A stretch of 64,000 nt of DNA from a candidate division KSB1 bacterium (GCA_034506395.1 JAPDPQ010000026.1:1-64000); one strand, 5' to 3'. Positions 43,792 through 52,794 are shown, numbered from the stretch's first letter. Program-made: numbers and translations. The notes: generated by a model from the letters alone, not told the origin.

Positions 43792-44983
43792 AAGCTTCCC
43801 CGATCAGATTCCAATGTTCCACCAATAAGCGGCCCAGACCAGCGATGTTACCGAAGCCAAAAATCACAGAAGGAATTCCGAGTTTAGCAAATATGTCGGT
43901 CATGAGCGCAGTGGGCTGTTTGGCGGACAAAATTTGAACAGAGGGAATGTGCCGCTTCATGACTTTTTTATGAGCGCCGATCACAAAAATTTGTTTGAAA
44001 TTAAACTCTGAGCCATTTTTCAGAGCATGAATCCATTGGAGTGTTCGATCGCCACGATCGGCGCGCAGGTTCAGGAGCCCGATTAAGTTTTGATCTGCCT
44101 CCGGTAACTGCTTTTTGACCCAATCCAGGATTTCGCGAGTCGAAGTAGGGTCATTTGCAGCAAAGGCATTGACTAAGTAATGGGCAGGACCAGAGTTGGC
44201 AGATTGATATCTCCAGATTTTCAAGCCACCGATATCCGCCTGGGCGCTGTTGATTCCTTTGGAAATGGTCTCATCATCCATTCCGAGATGATGTCCCAGC
44301 GCTGAAGCTAAGGCGATGTGGTCAGATAACAGCGCCGGCAAACGATAGCGTTCGGCATCAAGCTCATCTTCTCTTTTTTTCTCTGAAATCGCGATCAAAT
44401 GAATACCATTTTTCTTGCAGATTGCGGAGATTGATGGCCGCAGCTCAGTGGCTGGAATAAATAGCTTTGCATTGGGAGGTAAATCCAAGCAAAAGACTGA
44501 GGCGATCTGGTCTTCAGTCTCGCCCATGGCATCGATATGATCTAATCGGATATTGGTGATTAGAACGATGTTCGGTCGCAACAGTTGCTGGGACTCAATA
44601 AAATGATTTTCTGGATGAATGCTCATGATTTCGGATACGATGCAATTTACTTGAAGTTGAACAGCCTTTCTCAGCAAATGTTTCTGTTCCAGAATGGTGG
44701 GCAGACCGCGCCGAGGGACGTATTGCTCGCTCCCGTCTGGGAGGATGTATTTTGCTTCCGATCCGGTGGTCTTTGCGAGCACCCGTTTTCCACTGGCACG
44801 GAGCACCGCTGCGATCATTCGAACCAGCGTGGTTTTCCCCCGAGTGCCTGTGACCGTGATCCGCAGTGGGATCGCCTGCAACCTTCGCTCCAATAGGATT
44901 CGCTCAGCAATCAGATAAATCATGAAGCACAAAATTGTCAAAACCAAAGCAATCAACAGATGGTCCTTCCCAAAATTTCTCAA
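43781..44983 (-). CDS. pgsB: Poly-gamma-glutamate synthase ligase subunit, CapB/PgsB type
   Basis: 400 residues. One N-terminal helix (about 9-27), then a Mur-ligase-like ATPase with P-loop VTGTRGKTTL (about 44-53) and SEIMSIHPENHFIESQQLLRPNIVLITNIRLDHIDAMGET. It joins glutamate through gamma-carboxyl activation. The length is close to CapB of Bacillus. The start is not ATG: TTG at 44983 has no ribosome site, while TTG at 44956 has GGGAAGG 8 nt upstream, so the true product may be nine residues shorter. It is the first gene of the cluster on this strand. Confidence 0.88.
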   Translation of the reverse strand: MRNFGKDHLLIALVLTILCFMIYLIAERILLERRLQAIPLRITVTGTRGKTTLVRMIAAVLRASGKRVLAKTTGSEAKYILPDGSEQYVPRRGLPTILEQKHLLRKAVQLQVNCIVSEIMSIHPENHFIESQQLLRPNIVLITNIRLDHIDAMGETEDQIASVFCLDLPPNAKLFIPATELRPSISAICKKNGIHLIAISEKKREDELDAERYRLPALLSDHIALASALGHHLGMDDETISKGINSAQADIGGLKIWRYQSANSGPAHYLVNAFAANDPTSTREILDWVKKQLPEADQNLIGLLNLRADRGDRTLQWIHALKNGSEFNFKQIFVIGAHKKVMKRHIPSVQILSAKQPTALMTDIFAKLGIPSVIFGFGNIAGLGRLLVEHWNLIGEAYEI

Positions 44984-45136
44984 GAGAATTCAGCTAATTC
45001 AGTTTTAAGTGTTCGCTGCTGGAACATAACGCCCTGGGAGGAACGAAAATTTGACGCCATTGATTAGTAATAAATCAATCATGCAGCATCCGAATTTATG
45101 TGGAGGGATGATCGATACCGTCATGCTGTCATCGAA

Positions 45137-45736
45137 TTAGCGATTTGAGTTCCGGCTTTTTATGCGGCTGACTTTGAAGGGGATAGTTGGGTTCAACCAC
45201 TGCCCCTCTGCTGGCTGGCGATGGATGGCGCGTACCACGTCCATTCCTTTGATCACACGACCAAAGGCGGCGAAGCCCTGACCATCGGGATTCCTTCTGC
45301 CGCCGAAATCAAGCGCTGGTTGATCGCCAATGCAGATGAAAAATTCCGATGTCGCTGTGCCTGGCTCGTTCCGAGCCATGGAAATAACTCCATCTTGATG
45401 AACAATCCCGGTCATCGCCGTAGTTTCATGCGGTATCGGAGGCAAACTCAATGGATGATCATCATCTTTTAGCCCGCCTTGAATGACTTCGATCTTGATC
45501 GCATTGTTCGGTTGATTATCCAGACGAACCGTCCGATAGAACGAAGCCCCCTCAAATCGATTTTCGTCTACATATCGCAGAAAGTTTGCAGTGGTTATGG
45601 GCGCGGCTTTGGCATAAAGCACCACCTCAAAATCGCCTAGGCTGGTTTGAAATGTGACTCGCGGCAATTGTCGCCCATGACAGCTTAAAAACAGAATACA
45701 AAGGAAAAAGCTTGACAGTCTCAAATTTTTAATCAT
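45137..45736 (-). CDS. Cyclophilin-type peptidyl-prolyl isomerase, lipoprotein
   Basis: 199 residues. Signal with lipobox FLS-Cys (about residue 19). The cyclophilin core includes GDFEVVLYAKAAPITTANFLRYVD, VIQGGLKDDD, GVISMARNEPGTATSEFFICIGDQPALDFGG and GFAAFGRVIKGMDVV. It helps fold exported proteins by turning X-Pro bonds. It stands 150 nt upstream of the CapB gene on the same strand, and could in principle share its transcript, though no function links them. Confidence 0.9.
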   Translation of the reverse strand: MIKNLRLSSFFLCILFLSCHGRQLPRVTFQTSLGDFEVVLYAKAAPITTANFLRYVDENRFEGASFYRTVRLDNQPNNAIKIEVIQGGLKDDDHPLSLPPIPHETTAMTGIVHQDGVISMARNEPGTATSEFFICIGDQPALDFGGRRNPDGQGFAAFGRVIKGMDVVRAIHRQPAEGQWLNPTIPFKVSRIKSRNSNR

Positions 45737-45949
45737 AATTTATCATTGCAGGTGGAATTCAATTCAGACACTTTTCGGCTCAATGCCAGAGGATCGTCCT
45801 TAAACTTGCAATAGCATATGAATTACCCGAAATGTTGTGACTGCCTCATCAGCCATCTTGATAAATTGTGCAACCAAATAAAACCCTTTGAAAAGATCAA
45901 ATTTGCCCACTGAAAGATGAATGACAATTTTCCATTTTGACGGCAGGAG

Positions 45950-48631
45950 CTAGGATCCTGCTGGAACGACGTCAAATTCTTTCTCCCAACTACCTCTGCT
46001 GGTCGACAGTCGGAGCTTGTATTTTCCCGGGGCAATCAGCTTAGGTTCGCTTTTGGCATCCTTGGGATCAGTAGTTTTGAGATCCCAACGGATAAAATGA
46101 AGTCCCTTTTTATCCGATGCTGCAAATTCTTTGATTGATTGTTGAGATGGATCGATAACGGATAATTTAATAGGTTGGTCGCTGGCTAAAAAGTAACCGA
46201 ATTTTGCTTCGGTTGACCAGCGGGGTTTGCCCTCTCGCGTTAGTGGGGGCAATTTAATGGCTGGGATATCATAAAGAAACGCCCCAGAAATTAGCATTGA
46301 GTCGGTTATGGCTTGGATATAACGCACATCCATTGCCCACACTCCCCGACCATGAGTAGCGGCGATCAGGATATCTTCGCGAGGATGAATCACCAAATCA
46401 TGAACAAAGGTGGTCGGGAAATTTTTGGCTAGTACTTGCCAGGAGTTACCCGCATCGATGGATACATAAGCGCCCAAATCGGTGCCCACATAGAGCACAT
46501 TTTTGTTTTTGGGGTCTTCTCGGACCACGTTGATCGGTCCGCATGGCAGATTGCTGGAGAGGTCTTCCCACGAACGGCCGTAATCTCGTGACCGCCACAA
46601 GTAAGCGGCGAAATCATCATCCCGTTTGCCGTTTTGTGCCAAATATATTGTGCCTTCATCGAATTTAGATGCAACGATCCTTGAGATCCAGCGATCTGGC
46701 AACGGTTTCGAAATCTCCTGCCAGCTCAAACCATAATCATGGGTCACATGAGCACGGCCGTCATCAGTACCAACATAAATCAGCCCAAATTTGAGCGGCG
46801 ATTCTGAAATCGTAAAAATGGTCTGGTAAGGGATGTCTCCCATTTTATTCGGATCGTTGTAAGTGAGATCTGGACTGATCTTTTGCCATGTGTCGCCTTG
46901 ATCCAGCGATCGGAACAGAAAGTTCATCCCGTGATAGATGATTCTGGGATTATGTGGAGAAATAATGAACGGCGCCAGCCATTGCCCACGCAACTTTGGC
47001 TCGTTGGGGCCAGGTTTTGGCGCTATGGTCTTTCGTTCATTCTTGCCGAGATCGCTGCGGGTAAGCGTACCATAGAAGCCAGCCGAATAAACGATATTGG
47101 GATCGGTGGGATCGATAGCGTGATGGCTGCCCTCTCCGCCTGGAGCTGGCTCCCATCTGACAGCGGGAATCCGATCCCGCCCCAAGCTTAAATCTACAAC
47201 ACCGCGATAGCTGCCATGATCTTGAATCGAGCCGTAAACATGAAATGGTTCGGCCATATCATACATCACATTAAAAAATTGCACCAGAGGCAAATTATCA
47301 GTGAAGGTGCGCCAATTCTGGCCGCCATCATAAGAGATCGCCAACCCGCCATCATTGGCATTGACCAAATATTTAGGATTGTCTGGATCGATCCAGAGCC
47401 CATGGTGATCGACGTGCATTCCTGTCAATCGCCGAAAGGTTTTTCCACCGTCCTCTGAGACATGTAAATGAATGCCCATGACGTAGATTTTATTTTCGTA
47501 GATGGGATCAACTCGGATTTGGCCGAACACCCAGCCGTAAGTGCCAGAGAGTTTGACCGTCTCATCAGTGGTCTCATGGGTCTGCTGCCAGCTTTTTCCT
47601 GCGTCCACTGATCGAAATATCGTTGCGCCTTTGATGATCGGTCCCCGAGGACGGCCGTATGCATCGGTTTCTTCTGTCTCTGGCTCTTTGTATGGCTCGT
47701 AATTGTCAATAAACGCATAGAGCACATTTGGCTTGGATTGACAAAGATCGATTCCAATTCGACCTCGAAATTTTGCCTCTGGAAGCCCTTGATTGATGGG
47801 CTGCCAATGTTCACCCCCATCGATCGTCTTAAAGATTCCGCTCCCAGAGTAATCAGGCTCGTTTCGCGGATCGTTCCATTTTTTCCGAATGCGCTGCCAC
47901 GTGGCGGCATAGAGCGTATTAGGATCGCTGGGATCCATCACCAAGTCAATTGCCCCTGTTTTATCGTTGATATAGAGCACTTTTTTCCAAGACTCTCCGC
48001 CATTTGTCGTTTTATAAATGCCGCGGTCTGGATTGTTAGTCCACTCATGACCCGAGGCGGCGACGTAGACGATATTTGGATCGGTGGGATGGATCACGAT
48101 TCGGGCGATGGTGTGAGTGTTGGCCAATCCCTTGTATTCCCAGGTTTCACCTGCATCCGTCGATCGAAATACGCCACTACCAGCCATAGAGCTGCGGAAA
48201 ATATTGGCCTCGCCAGTTCCAACCCACAAGATATTGGGATCCGACGGTGCCAGGGCGATGTCGCCGATGGAAGTCGAAGGTGCGTGCTCGAAGATCGGCT
48301 GCCATGTGGTGCCTTCATTCACCGATTTCCATACGCCGCCTGAAGCGCCCGCCACATAGATCGTATAGTTCTTCCCCTTTGGGGCAACAACAGCCACATC
48401 AGTCATCCGGCCACTGATGTTTGTTGGACCCAAAAATTGCCATGGCAGTTCAGCGAATAACGACCCCTTTTTCATGACCTCGTGCTGGTGATATAACTTC
48501 AATCGTTGTTCTGCATCGATTGGAGTCTTGCCCCATTTGGTAAATCCTTCGAGTTGTAGGCCGAAAAGCCATGTGATGATGAGAAGACCCAGCAGGACAA
48601 TATAGGTTGGAGTCCAATGGCGCGGGTTCAT
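45950..48631 (-). CDS. BNR/VPS10-type beta-propeller protein, membrane-anchored or exported
   Basis: 893 residues. One N-terminal helix (about 8-26) is followed by some dozen repeats of the S-x-D-x-G-x-TW kind (SVNEGTTW, STDAGETW, TTNGGESW, TIDGGEHW, SVDAGKSW, SYDGGQNW, SLDQGDTW, SIDAGNSW) spaced with DPxDPNxxYxA, a pattern of sortilin/VPS10-like or photosystem-II-stability-like propellers. A C-terminal beta sandwich starts near 790 (IKLPPLTREGKPRW). AGGAGA precedes the ATG. No catalytic residues can be assigned; binding or glycosidase activity is possible. Confidence 0.82.
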   Translation of the reverse strand: MNPRHWTPTYIVLLGLLIITWLFGLQLEGFTKWGKTPIDAEQRLKLYHQHEVMKKGSLFAELPWQFLGPTNISGRMTDVAVVAPKGKNYTIYVAGASGGVWKSVNEGTTWQPIFEHAPSTSIGDIALAPSDPNILWVGTGEANIFRSSMAGSGVFRSTDAGETWEYKGLANTHTIARIVIHPTDPNIVYVAASGHEWTNNPDRGIYKTTNGGESWKKVLYINDKTGAIDLVMDPSDPNTLYAATWQRIRKKWNDPRNEPDYSGSGIFKTIDGGEHWQPINQGLPEAKFRGRIGIDLCQSKPNVLYAFIDNYEPYKEPETEETDAYGRPRGPIIKGATIFRSVDAGKSWQQTHETTDETVKLSGTYGWVFGQIRVDPIYENKIYVMGIHLHVSEDGGKTFRRLTGMHVDHHGLWIDPDNPKYLVNANDGGLAISYDGGQNWRTFTDNLPLVQFFNVMYDMAEPFHVYGSIQDHGSYRGVVDLSLGRDRIPAVRWEPAPGGEGSHHAIDPTDPNIVYSAGFYGTLTRSDLGKNERKTIAPKPGPNEPKLRGQWLAPFIISPHNPRIIYHGMNFLFRSLDQGDTWQKISPDLTYNDPNKMGDIPYQTIFTISESPLKFGLIYVGTDDGRAHVTHDYGLSWQEISKPLPDRWISRIVASKFDEGTIYLAQNGKRDDDFAAYLWRSRDYGRSWEDLSSNLPCGPINVVREDPKNKNVLYVGTDLGAYVSIDAGNSWQVLAKNFPTTFVHDLVIHPREDILIAATHGRGVWAMDVRYIQAITDSMLISGAFLYDIPAIKLPPLTREGKPRWSTEAKFGYFLASDQPIKLSVIDPSQQSIKEFAASDKKGLHFIRWDLKTTDPKDAKSEPKLIAPGKYKLRLSTSRGSWEKEFDVVPAGS

Positions 48632-48945
48632 CTATTTCTCCTTAACGAATAATGCGTTTCGAGGTCGATAAATGATCAAACATCTCTCATTCAGGTGCAT
48701 GTTAACAACTGTCATTCCTGCGTATGCAGGAATCTTTGTGTTGAATCTCACTTGCCATAGGGTGCCTGCATGCGCAAGCATGGCATTATTATCAGACTGC
48801 CCTGTCATTCCTGCGTATGCAGGAATCTTTGTGTTGAATCTCACTTGTTATGGGGTACCTGCATGCGCAGGTGCGATATTGGCATTTTGGAGATGATGAG
48901 TCTTACAGATGTTTATGGATTCTTACAGAAAATAGGCCTTGCGGG
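48632..48945. repeat. Two-copy tandem repeat of about 97 bp (48716-48887)
   Basis: The unit TGTCATTCCTGCGTATGCAG, then GAATCTTTGTGTTGAATCTC, then ACTTG... occurs at 48713 and 48803, each followed by GGTGCCTGCATGCGCA or GGTACCTGCATGCGCA. CCTGCGTATGCAGG and CCTGCATGCGCAGG are near-palindromes. Only two units are present with no Cas genes, so this is a dispersed hairpin repeat rather than CRISPR. Frames on both strands are repeats of themselves. Confidence 0.8.
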
Positions 48946-50067
48946 CTAATAATAACCAATGGCGCTATAGCCCACCCAATGATGGATATTATACGGCGCA
49001 GTAGTACCGATGCCGATCTCCAGCGGTAATTTTCCCAGGCGATAGCTGGTGTCGTAACGCAGGAGGTAACCGTGAAGCGGCGCATGATCCAGTTGCTCGA
49101 TCAATTTTCGCACTGTGTTGAGGCCAAATGGGATGGCGAAACGGCCGCACCAACGGATCTTATAATCTCTCAGATCATTCTCTCCCCATACGCGTTGGCA
49201 GAAATGTTGAAGCTTCTCACTGGTCAACTTCCCAGTGAGATTGTTACGAATGAGGCTGCTATCCTGCTGGGTGGCCTTCAAATACCCAGCCTCGTCTACG
49301 CCAAAAGGTGCCAAATTTCGGCCACCCCAATCCTGATCGCCGTAGTGATCACCATCGTTGGAACAGATGAAGGCAATGTCCACGCCCAAGCGCCAGCCAT
49401 GCTTCTTAATGATCGTGACCAGCGCTTTTGAAAGATATTGAGAGAGCAGCTCGATGCGCGGCCAATTCATATAAGGCACCAAAATCGAAACGATCTCTGC
49501 CTCTGGTTGGTAATACTGAATGAACGGCAAGATGCCTTCGACGGAATGCTCCTCGGATTGCCACTCATTATTGATCACAAAAATCTCTTTCGGCAAAAGC
49601 TCGATGATTTCCTGGCGCAAATCCGAAATTTTCATAATCCCATTCGCGGAGCGCCAATAATCGAAATCATCGAAAATTAGCGAATCCTGAACGCCCCATT
49701 GTGCGGCTTTATGTGCGACACCGAAGATGACATAACGTTTAGCCTTCATATTCTGAAACAAATGAACATAAACCCGGCCAGCCAGCAGATGGTCGTCATG
49801 TGGACAAATTCCAGCAACCCATGGCCGAGGCTGAAACCGAGCGCGAAGCAAAGCCAATTGTTCATGCTCTAACTTTTCTGCCAGCTCCACCACGGCTTGA
49901 ATCTGCTCTTGAGTATAACAGAAGCCAATGGTATCCTTAAGCGCGCGAACGCGCGCACCTTTTGGTACTGCCTGACTCCAGCACTGCTTGATGAATGCGA
50001 ATGCGCAAATCAATAAGCAGATGGATGCAAAAGTCGAGCTAGTTTTGATCCAGTGAAAACCATTCAT
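48946..50067 (-). CDS. MEMO-like protein (AmmeMemoRadiSam system protein B family), exported
   Basis: 373 residues. Signal peptide or anchor (about 13-32), unusual for the family. The core has VAGICPHDDHLLAGRVYVHLF in place of the common PHAGYxYSG, RYVIFGVAHK, SEEHSVEGILPFIQYYQPEAEIVSILVPYM and a late CSNDGDHYG. These supply the His residues of the MEMO metal site. No AMMECR1 or radical-SAM partner gene is near. The fold is related to extradiol dioxygenases; activity is unknown. Confidence 0.8.
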   Translation of the reverse strand: MNGFHWIKTSSTFASICLLICAFAFIKQCWSQAVPKGARVRALKDTIGFCYTQEQIQAVVELAEKLEHEQLALLRARFQPRPWVAGICPHDDHLLAGRVYVHLFQNMKAKRYVIFGVAHKAAQWGVQDSLIFDDFDYWRSANGIMKISDLRQEIIELLPKEIFVINNEWQSEEHSVEGILPFIQYYQPEAEIVSILVPYMNWPRIELLSQYLSKALVTIIKKHGWRLGVDIAFICSNDGDHYGDQDWGGRNLAPFGVDEAGYLKATQQDSSLIRNNLTGKLTSEKLQHFCQRVWGENDLRDYKIRWCGRFAIPFGLNTVRKLIEQLDHAPLHGYLLRYDTSYRLGKLPLEIGIGTTAPYNIHHWVGYSAIGYY

Positions 50068-50384
50068 AGTATTGGTCCTGTTAATACGCCCCGCTTTTGA
50101 AGGAAGTCAAATTAGATCGTGCTTTTCACTGGTAATTTTATCGTTCTTAACACCTATTGTCATGAATTAGACAATGAGCATTAAATTTCATTGATGAATG
50201 AAACACAATAAATCCTTCAGCAAACTCAATTATAGGCCTTGATTGTCCCCATAGTGCAACTTTTCTGCTAAAGTATGCGAATCGCCTTGTTAGGATAGCA
50301 TTAGCTTAGGCGGTGAAGTTAAAGATGAAAGGAGCTCCGAATTTAATCCAATTAGATAATCTTAATATTTGCCTCTAATTTCGA
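50068..50384. other. Gene-free spacer
   Basis: 317 bp. It holds an inverted repeat ATTGTCATGAATTAGACAAT (50156-50175). No gene, promoter or shared repeat is convincing. Confidence 0.4.
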
Positions 50385-50765
50385 CTATGATTTAAACAAC
50401 GAGAGGGCGGTATCCACGTCCGACACATCCATGACAATAGAGAATTGCTTTCCTCCTGCACAGGTAATCCCATAAATATAACTGATATTGATCCCAACAT
50501 GCCCGATTCGTTCGGTGATATAAGCAAGCTCTTTGGTCTTATTTTCAACTTTGGTTTGGATCACGTCTCGAATTTCAGTGACGTAATTGTGTTGCCTTAA
50601 AACCTGCTGTGCCTTTTCAGGGTTTTTAACGATCAGCTTGGCGCTATCGACAAAAGCGGCCAGCGTTTCTATTTTAATATTCTCCTTTGCTAAAACCGAT
50701 AGCATTTCTCCCAATGCTTTCGGGCGATCCTCAAGAACAACAAACAATTCTTTGATTTTTTCCAT
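50385..50765 (-). CDS. Tandem ACT-domain protein
   Basis: 126 residues from the ATG at 50765, which has GGAGG 6 nt upstream. A longer non-conserved frame to 51038 is rejected. IKELFVVLEDRPKALGEMLSVLAKENIKIETLAAFVDSA is a classic ACT motif; a second ACT unit follows from about residue 66 (ELAYITERIGHVGINISYIYGITCAGGKQFSIVMDVSDVDTAL). Such stand-alone proteins bind amino acids and act as sensors. No enzyme partner is adjacent. Confidence 0.83.
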   Translation of the reverse strand: MEKIKELFVVLEDRPKALGEMLSVLAKENIKIETLAAFVDSAKLIVKNPEKAQQVLRQHNYVTEIRDVIQTKVENKTKELAYITERIGHVGINISYIYGITCAGGKQFSIVMDVSDVDTALSLFKS

Positions 50766-51342
50766 ACCGAACCTCCACATTAGAGAGATGAAGAGCGAAT
50801 GTATCTTTTGCGCTGAAAAATTGGGGAAGTGAAGTGTGAAATGAAAATCAAGCTTGATGTTGGAATTGCCCAAAGAGGCGTATACTTGAAAAAGGACAAA
50901 ATCAGTTTTTGTTGGACGCCATATCCGATGATCGAAATCATGAGGATACAGAACTGAGTGATAATCCGCTCGAACCGTTTGCTCCCATATTGACTCATTG
51001 TTCCAATAAAGGAGACGATGGATCTCGATCTCCTCCACAGGTTTGCTCGAAAATCAGCATTCCGAGCACTTCCTCTGTCGGAGCGGTTCCAATAGATCTT
51101 CAGCAAACGTAACTCATTTGAAATTGTGGCAAAAATAAGCGGCATTGGGTTGGAGTTGAAAGCAACATGGGTTGTCCCTTGATGATTCAATTGAATCTCC
51201 TCACAAGATTACAACGGGTCGTCTCCTTTTTCGATGACCAACTATCAACTCTCTGCGATGATAGCTGCTATGCTTTAAGTTGAAACTTTTAGTAGCGCTG
51301 GGATAAAGCTCCACCCCATAAATTGGGAAAACGATCAGGTAG
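50766..51342. other. Gene-free region upstream of the ACT gene
   Basis: 577 bp. Minus-strand frames up to 136 codons exist but have no recognisable start signal, biased residues and no family pattern, and are not called. No shared repeat is present. Confidence 0.4.
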
Positions 51343-51903
51343 TTATTCATTTTTAATGGCAAACCAAATTTCTGTTGCAAATTCCGTTGGAACGTTAGAA
51401 GGATGGTTCGCTGGGAACCGCTCCACAATTGGTCCCGCAGGCGACAAGTGGTGTGACCTCATGAATTTTGAAACAAGAGGATAAATTGTCTCTAATTTGT
51501 TCTCTGGTCCCTGATATTTTGCTTGCACCACTCTGTTAAAGTTCCATTTTTTTACCTGGAGTGGTTCCATTACCACCAGGCTTTCGGGCACCACAAATCC
51601 AATGTCCCAGTTCATCGGACCTGTTCCCTCGCCTGGTGCATGATCAAAAATCGCGAGCAAAGTATCTGCCAATTCAAACCCTTGAATGGATGCCTCTGCT
51701 CGGAAGGTATCAACAGCAGACTGATAATCCCTGAAATTTCCCTGGGAGGACAAACAGACATAGCTGAAAGGCGATATTTCGATTGTGGCACATTGAATCT
51801 CAGGATCAGCTTGCTCGATTACGACAGGTTTCTCATGATTTTTTTGGCAGCCAGCAGTCAACAATAATAAAATCCCAATGAAGATCGCCCTCGCGATTCT
51901 CAT
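51343..51903 (-). CDS. Lipoprotein with GyrI-like ligand-binding domain
   Basis: 186 residues. Signal with lipobox LTAG-Cys19. The rest looks like one GyrI/AraC-effector-binding unit of the SHS2 fold: SPFSYVCLSSQGNFRDYQSAVDTF, GPMNWDIGFVVPE, VVQAKYQGPENKLETIYPLVSKFMRSHHLSPAGPIVERF and FATEIWFAIK. Members bind small hydrophobic or cationic compounds, and some hydrolyse cyclopropanoid toxins. A strong promoter lies at 52107-52079. Confidence 0.75.
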   Translation of the reverse strand: MRIARAIFIGILLLLTAGCQKNHEKPVVIEQADPEIQCATIEISPFSYVCLSSQGNFRDYQSAVDTFRAEASIQGFELADTLLAIFDHAPGEGTGPMNWDIGFVVPESLVVMEPLQVKKWNFNRVVQAKYQGPENKLETIYPLVSKFMRSHHLSPAGPIVERFPANHPSNVPTEFATEIWFAIKNE

Positions 51904-52078
51904 GATATGCTCCTATCATGGGTCAACGACTGAAGCCCATTTAGATAAACAGCGCTTCGCTCCGCGCTTGGCTCAGTCAAGACAAGCTCGAATTATGCGA
52001 TGGTTACCGCGCACCGATGAGAAACTCATTGGCATGGACTATCGATCGAACCGAATCAAAAATCTTTTAATGCGCTGA

Positions 52079-52107
52079 AATATATAGCAAATATTTTTAA
52101 ATGTCAA
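52079..52107 (-). promoter_or_regulatory. Promoter of the GyrI-like lipoprotein gene
   Basis: TTGACA (52107-52102) and TATATT (52084-52079) are 17 nt apart on the minus strand. The ATG is at 51903, giving a leader of about 170 nt. Confidence 0.65.
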
Positions 52108-52190
52108 GTGGAAAATCGAATTGGCACAGTTCGTCTGCTACCGAAAAGGTCGCTATGACAAGCTGCAAATCAAATCGAAAAATTTTTTTA

Positions 52191-52219
52191 TTGACATTGT
52201 GATTATTTTTTGTTAATAC
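52191..52219 (+). promoter_or_regulatory. Promoter upstream of GlsB, with a long leader
   Basis: TTGACA (52191-52196) and TAATAC (52214-52219) have a 17-nt spacer. Start of transcription is expected near 52226, about 310 nt before the GlsB ATG. A 5' stem (52234-52252) follows at once. Confidence 0.65.
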
Positions 52220-52536
52220 TAATAGCAGACTTATGGTAGAATCATCCTACCAAACGCGGTTGATATGACGGCTCGCTATTGGTTAGCAGGAATTTCTTTG
52301 AGCAAGATAAATCGGATCTGAGCATTGCTAGCAATGAAGATGCAAATTTAGTTTGTCTAATTTAGGAATTATAACTGAGTTTCATGGCTCTAAAAATTTA
52401 AAACATATTCCTGTGAATCCAAACAACTTTTTTTTGAAAGAAGCGGCAAAATTGATAATTCGATGTGAAAGATCGGAAGCGTGATAATCATAATTTGCTT
52501 TTTATGCAGAACCAAAGGTAATAACCACGAGGAGGA

Positions 52537-52794
52537 ATGATGAAGCCTGAGTTCACTTTCTGGTTTTTAATTATTGGTCTCTTAGCTGGCTGGATTGCTG
52601 GCCGCATCACCAAAGGCAGAGGGTTCGGTCTGATTGGAAATCTCATCCTCGGAGTGATAGGCGCGCTGATCGGAGGGTTTTTATTTAGCTTGCTGCAGAT
52701 CAAAGCCGCAGGCCCGATCGGGATGTTGGTAGCAGCCGTGGTCGGTGCCATTGTACTGATCTGGTTGATCGGGTTGATTCGAGTGAAGAAGTAG
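52537..52794 (+). CDS. GlsB/YeaQ/YmgE family small membrane stress protein
   Basis: 85 residues with three helices. FLIIGLLAGWIAGRITKGRGFGLIGNLILGVIGALIGGFLF is the transglycosylase-associated (GlsB/YeaQ) pattern. Two adjacent ATG codons occur; the second (52540) has the better distance to GAGGAGG and is probably the real start. In other bacteria the family responds to general or envelope stress. Its last 95 bp lie over the C-terminal extension of the alkyltransferase-like gene on the other strand. Confidence 0.9.
   Translation: MMKPEFTFWFLIIGLLAGWIAGRITKGRGFGLIGNLILGVIGALIGGFLFSLLQIKAAGPIGMLVAAVVGAIVLIWLIGLIRVKK

Larger units (their letters stand above)
51904..52536. other. Divergent control region between the GyrI-like lipoprotein and GlsB genes
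   Basis: 633 bp with two strong divergent promoters (52079-52107 minus, 52191-52219 plus) about 85 nt apart. The plus transcript would have a leader of about 310 nt starting with a small stem TGGTAG/CTACCA at 52234-52252. No gene was found in the leader. Confidence 0.55.

Noticed and set aside
48672-48896. Frames on both strands in the CCTGCGTATGCAGG repeat, and a possible CRISPR array
   Set aside because: Only two units, no regular spacers of 30-40 bp and no Cas genes. The frames repeat themselves.
50766-51038. N-terminal extension of the ACT protein to 51038
   Set aside because: The ATG at 50765 has a strong GGAGG site and begins the ACT motif directly; the extension has no recognisable pattern.
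50780-51190. 136-codon minus-strand frame upstream of the ACT gene
   Set aside because: It overlaps the long non-conserved extension of the ACT frame, has no ribosome site, and shows no family pattern.
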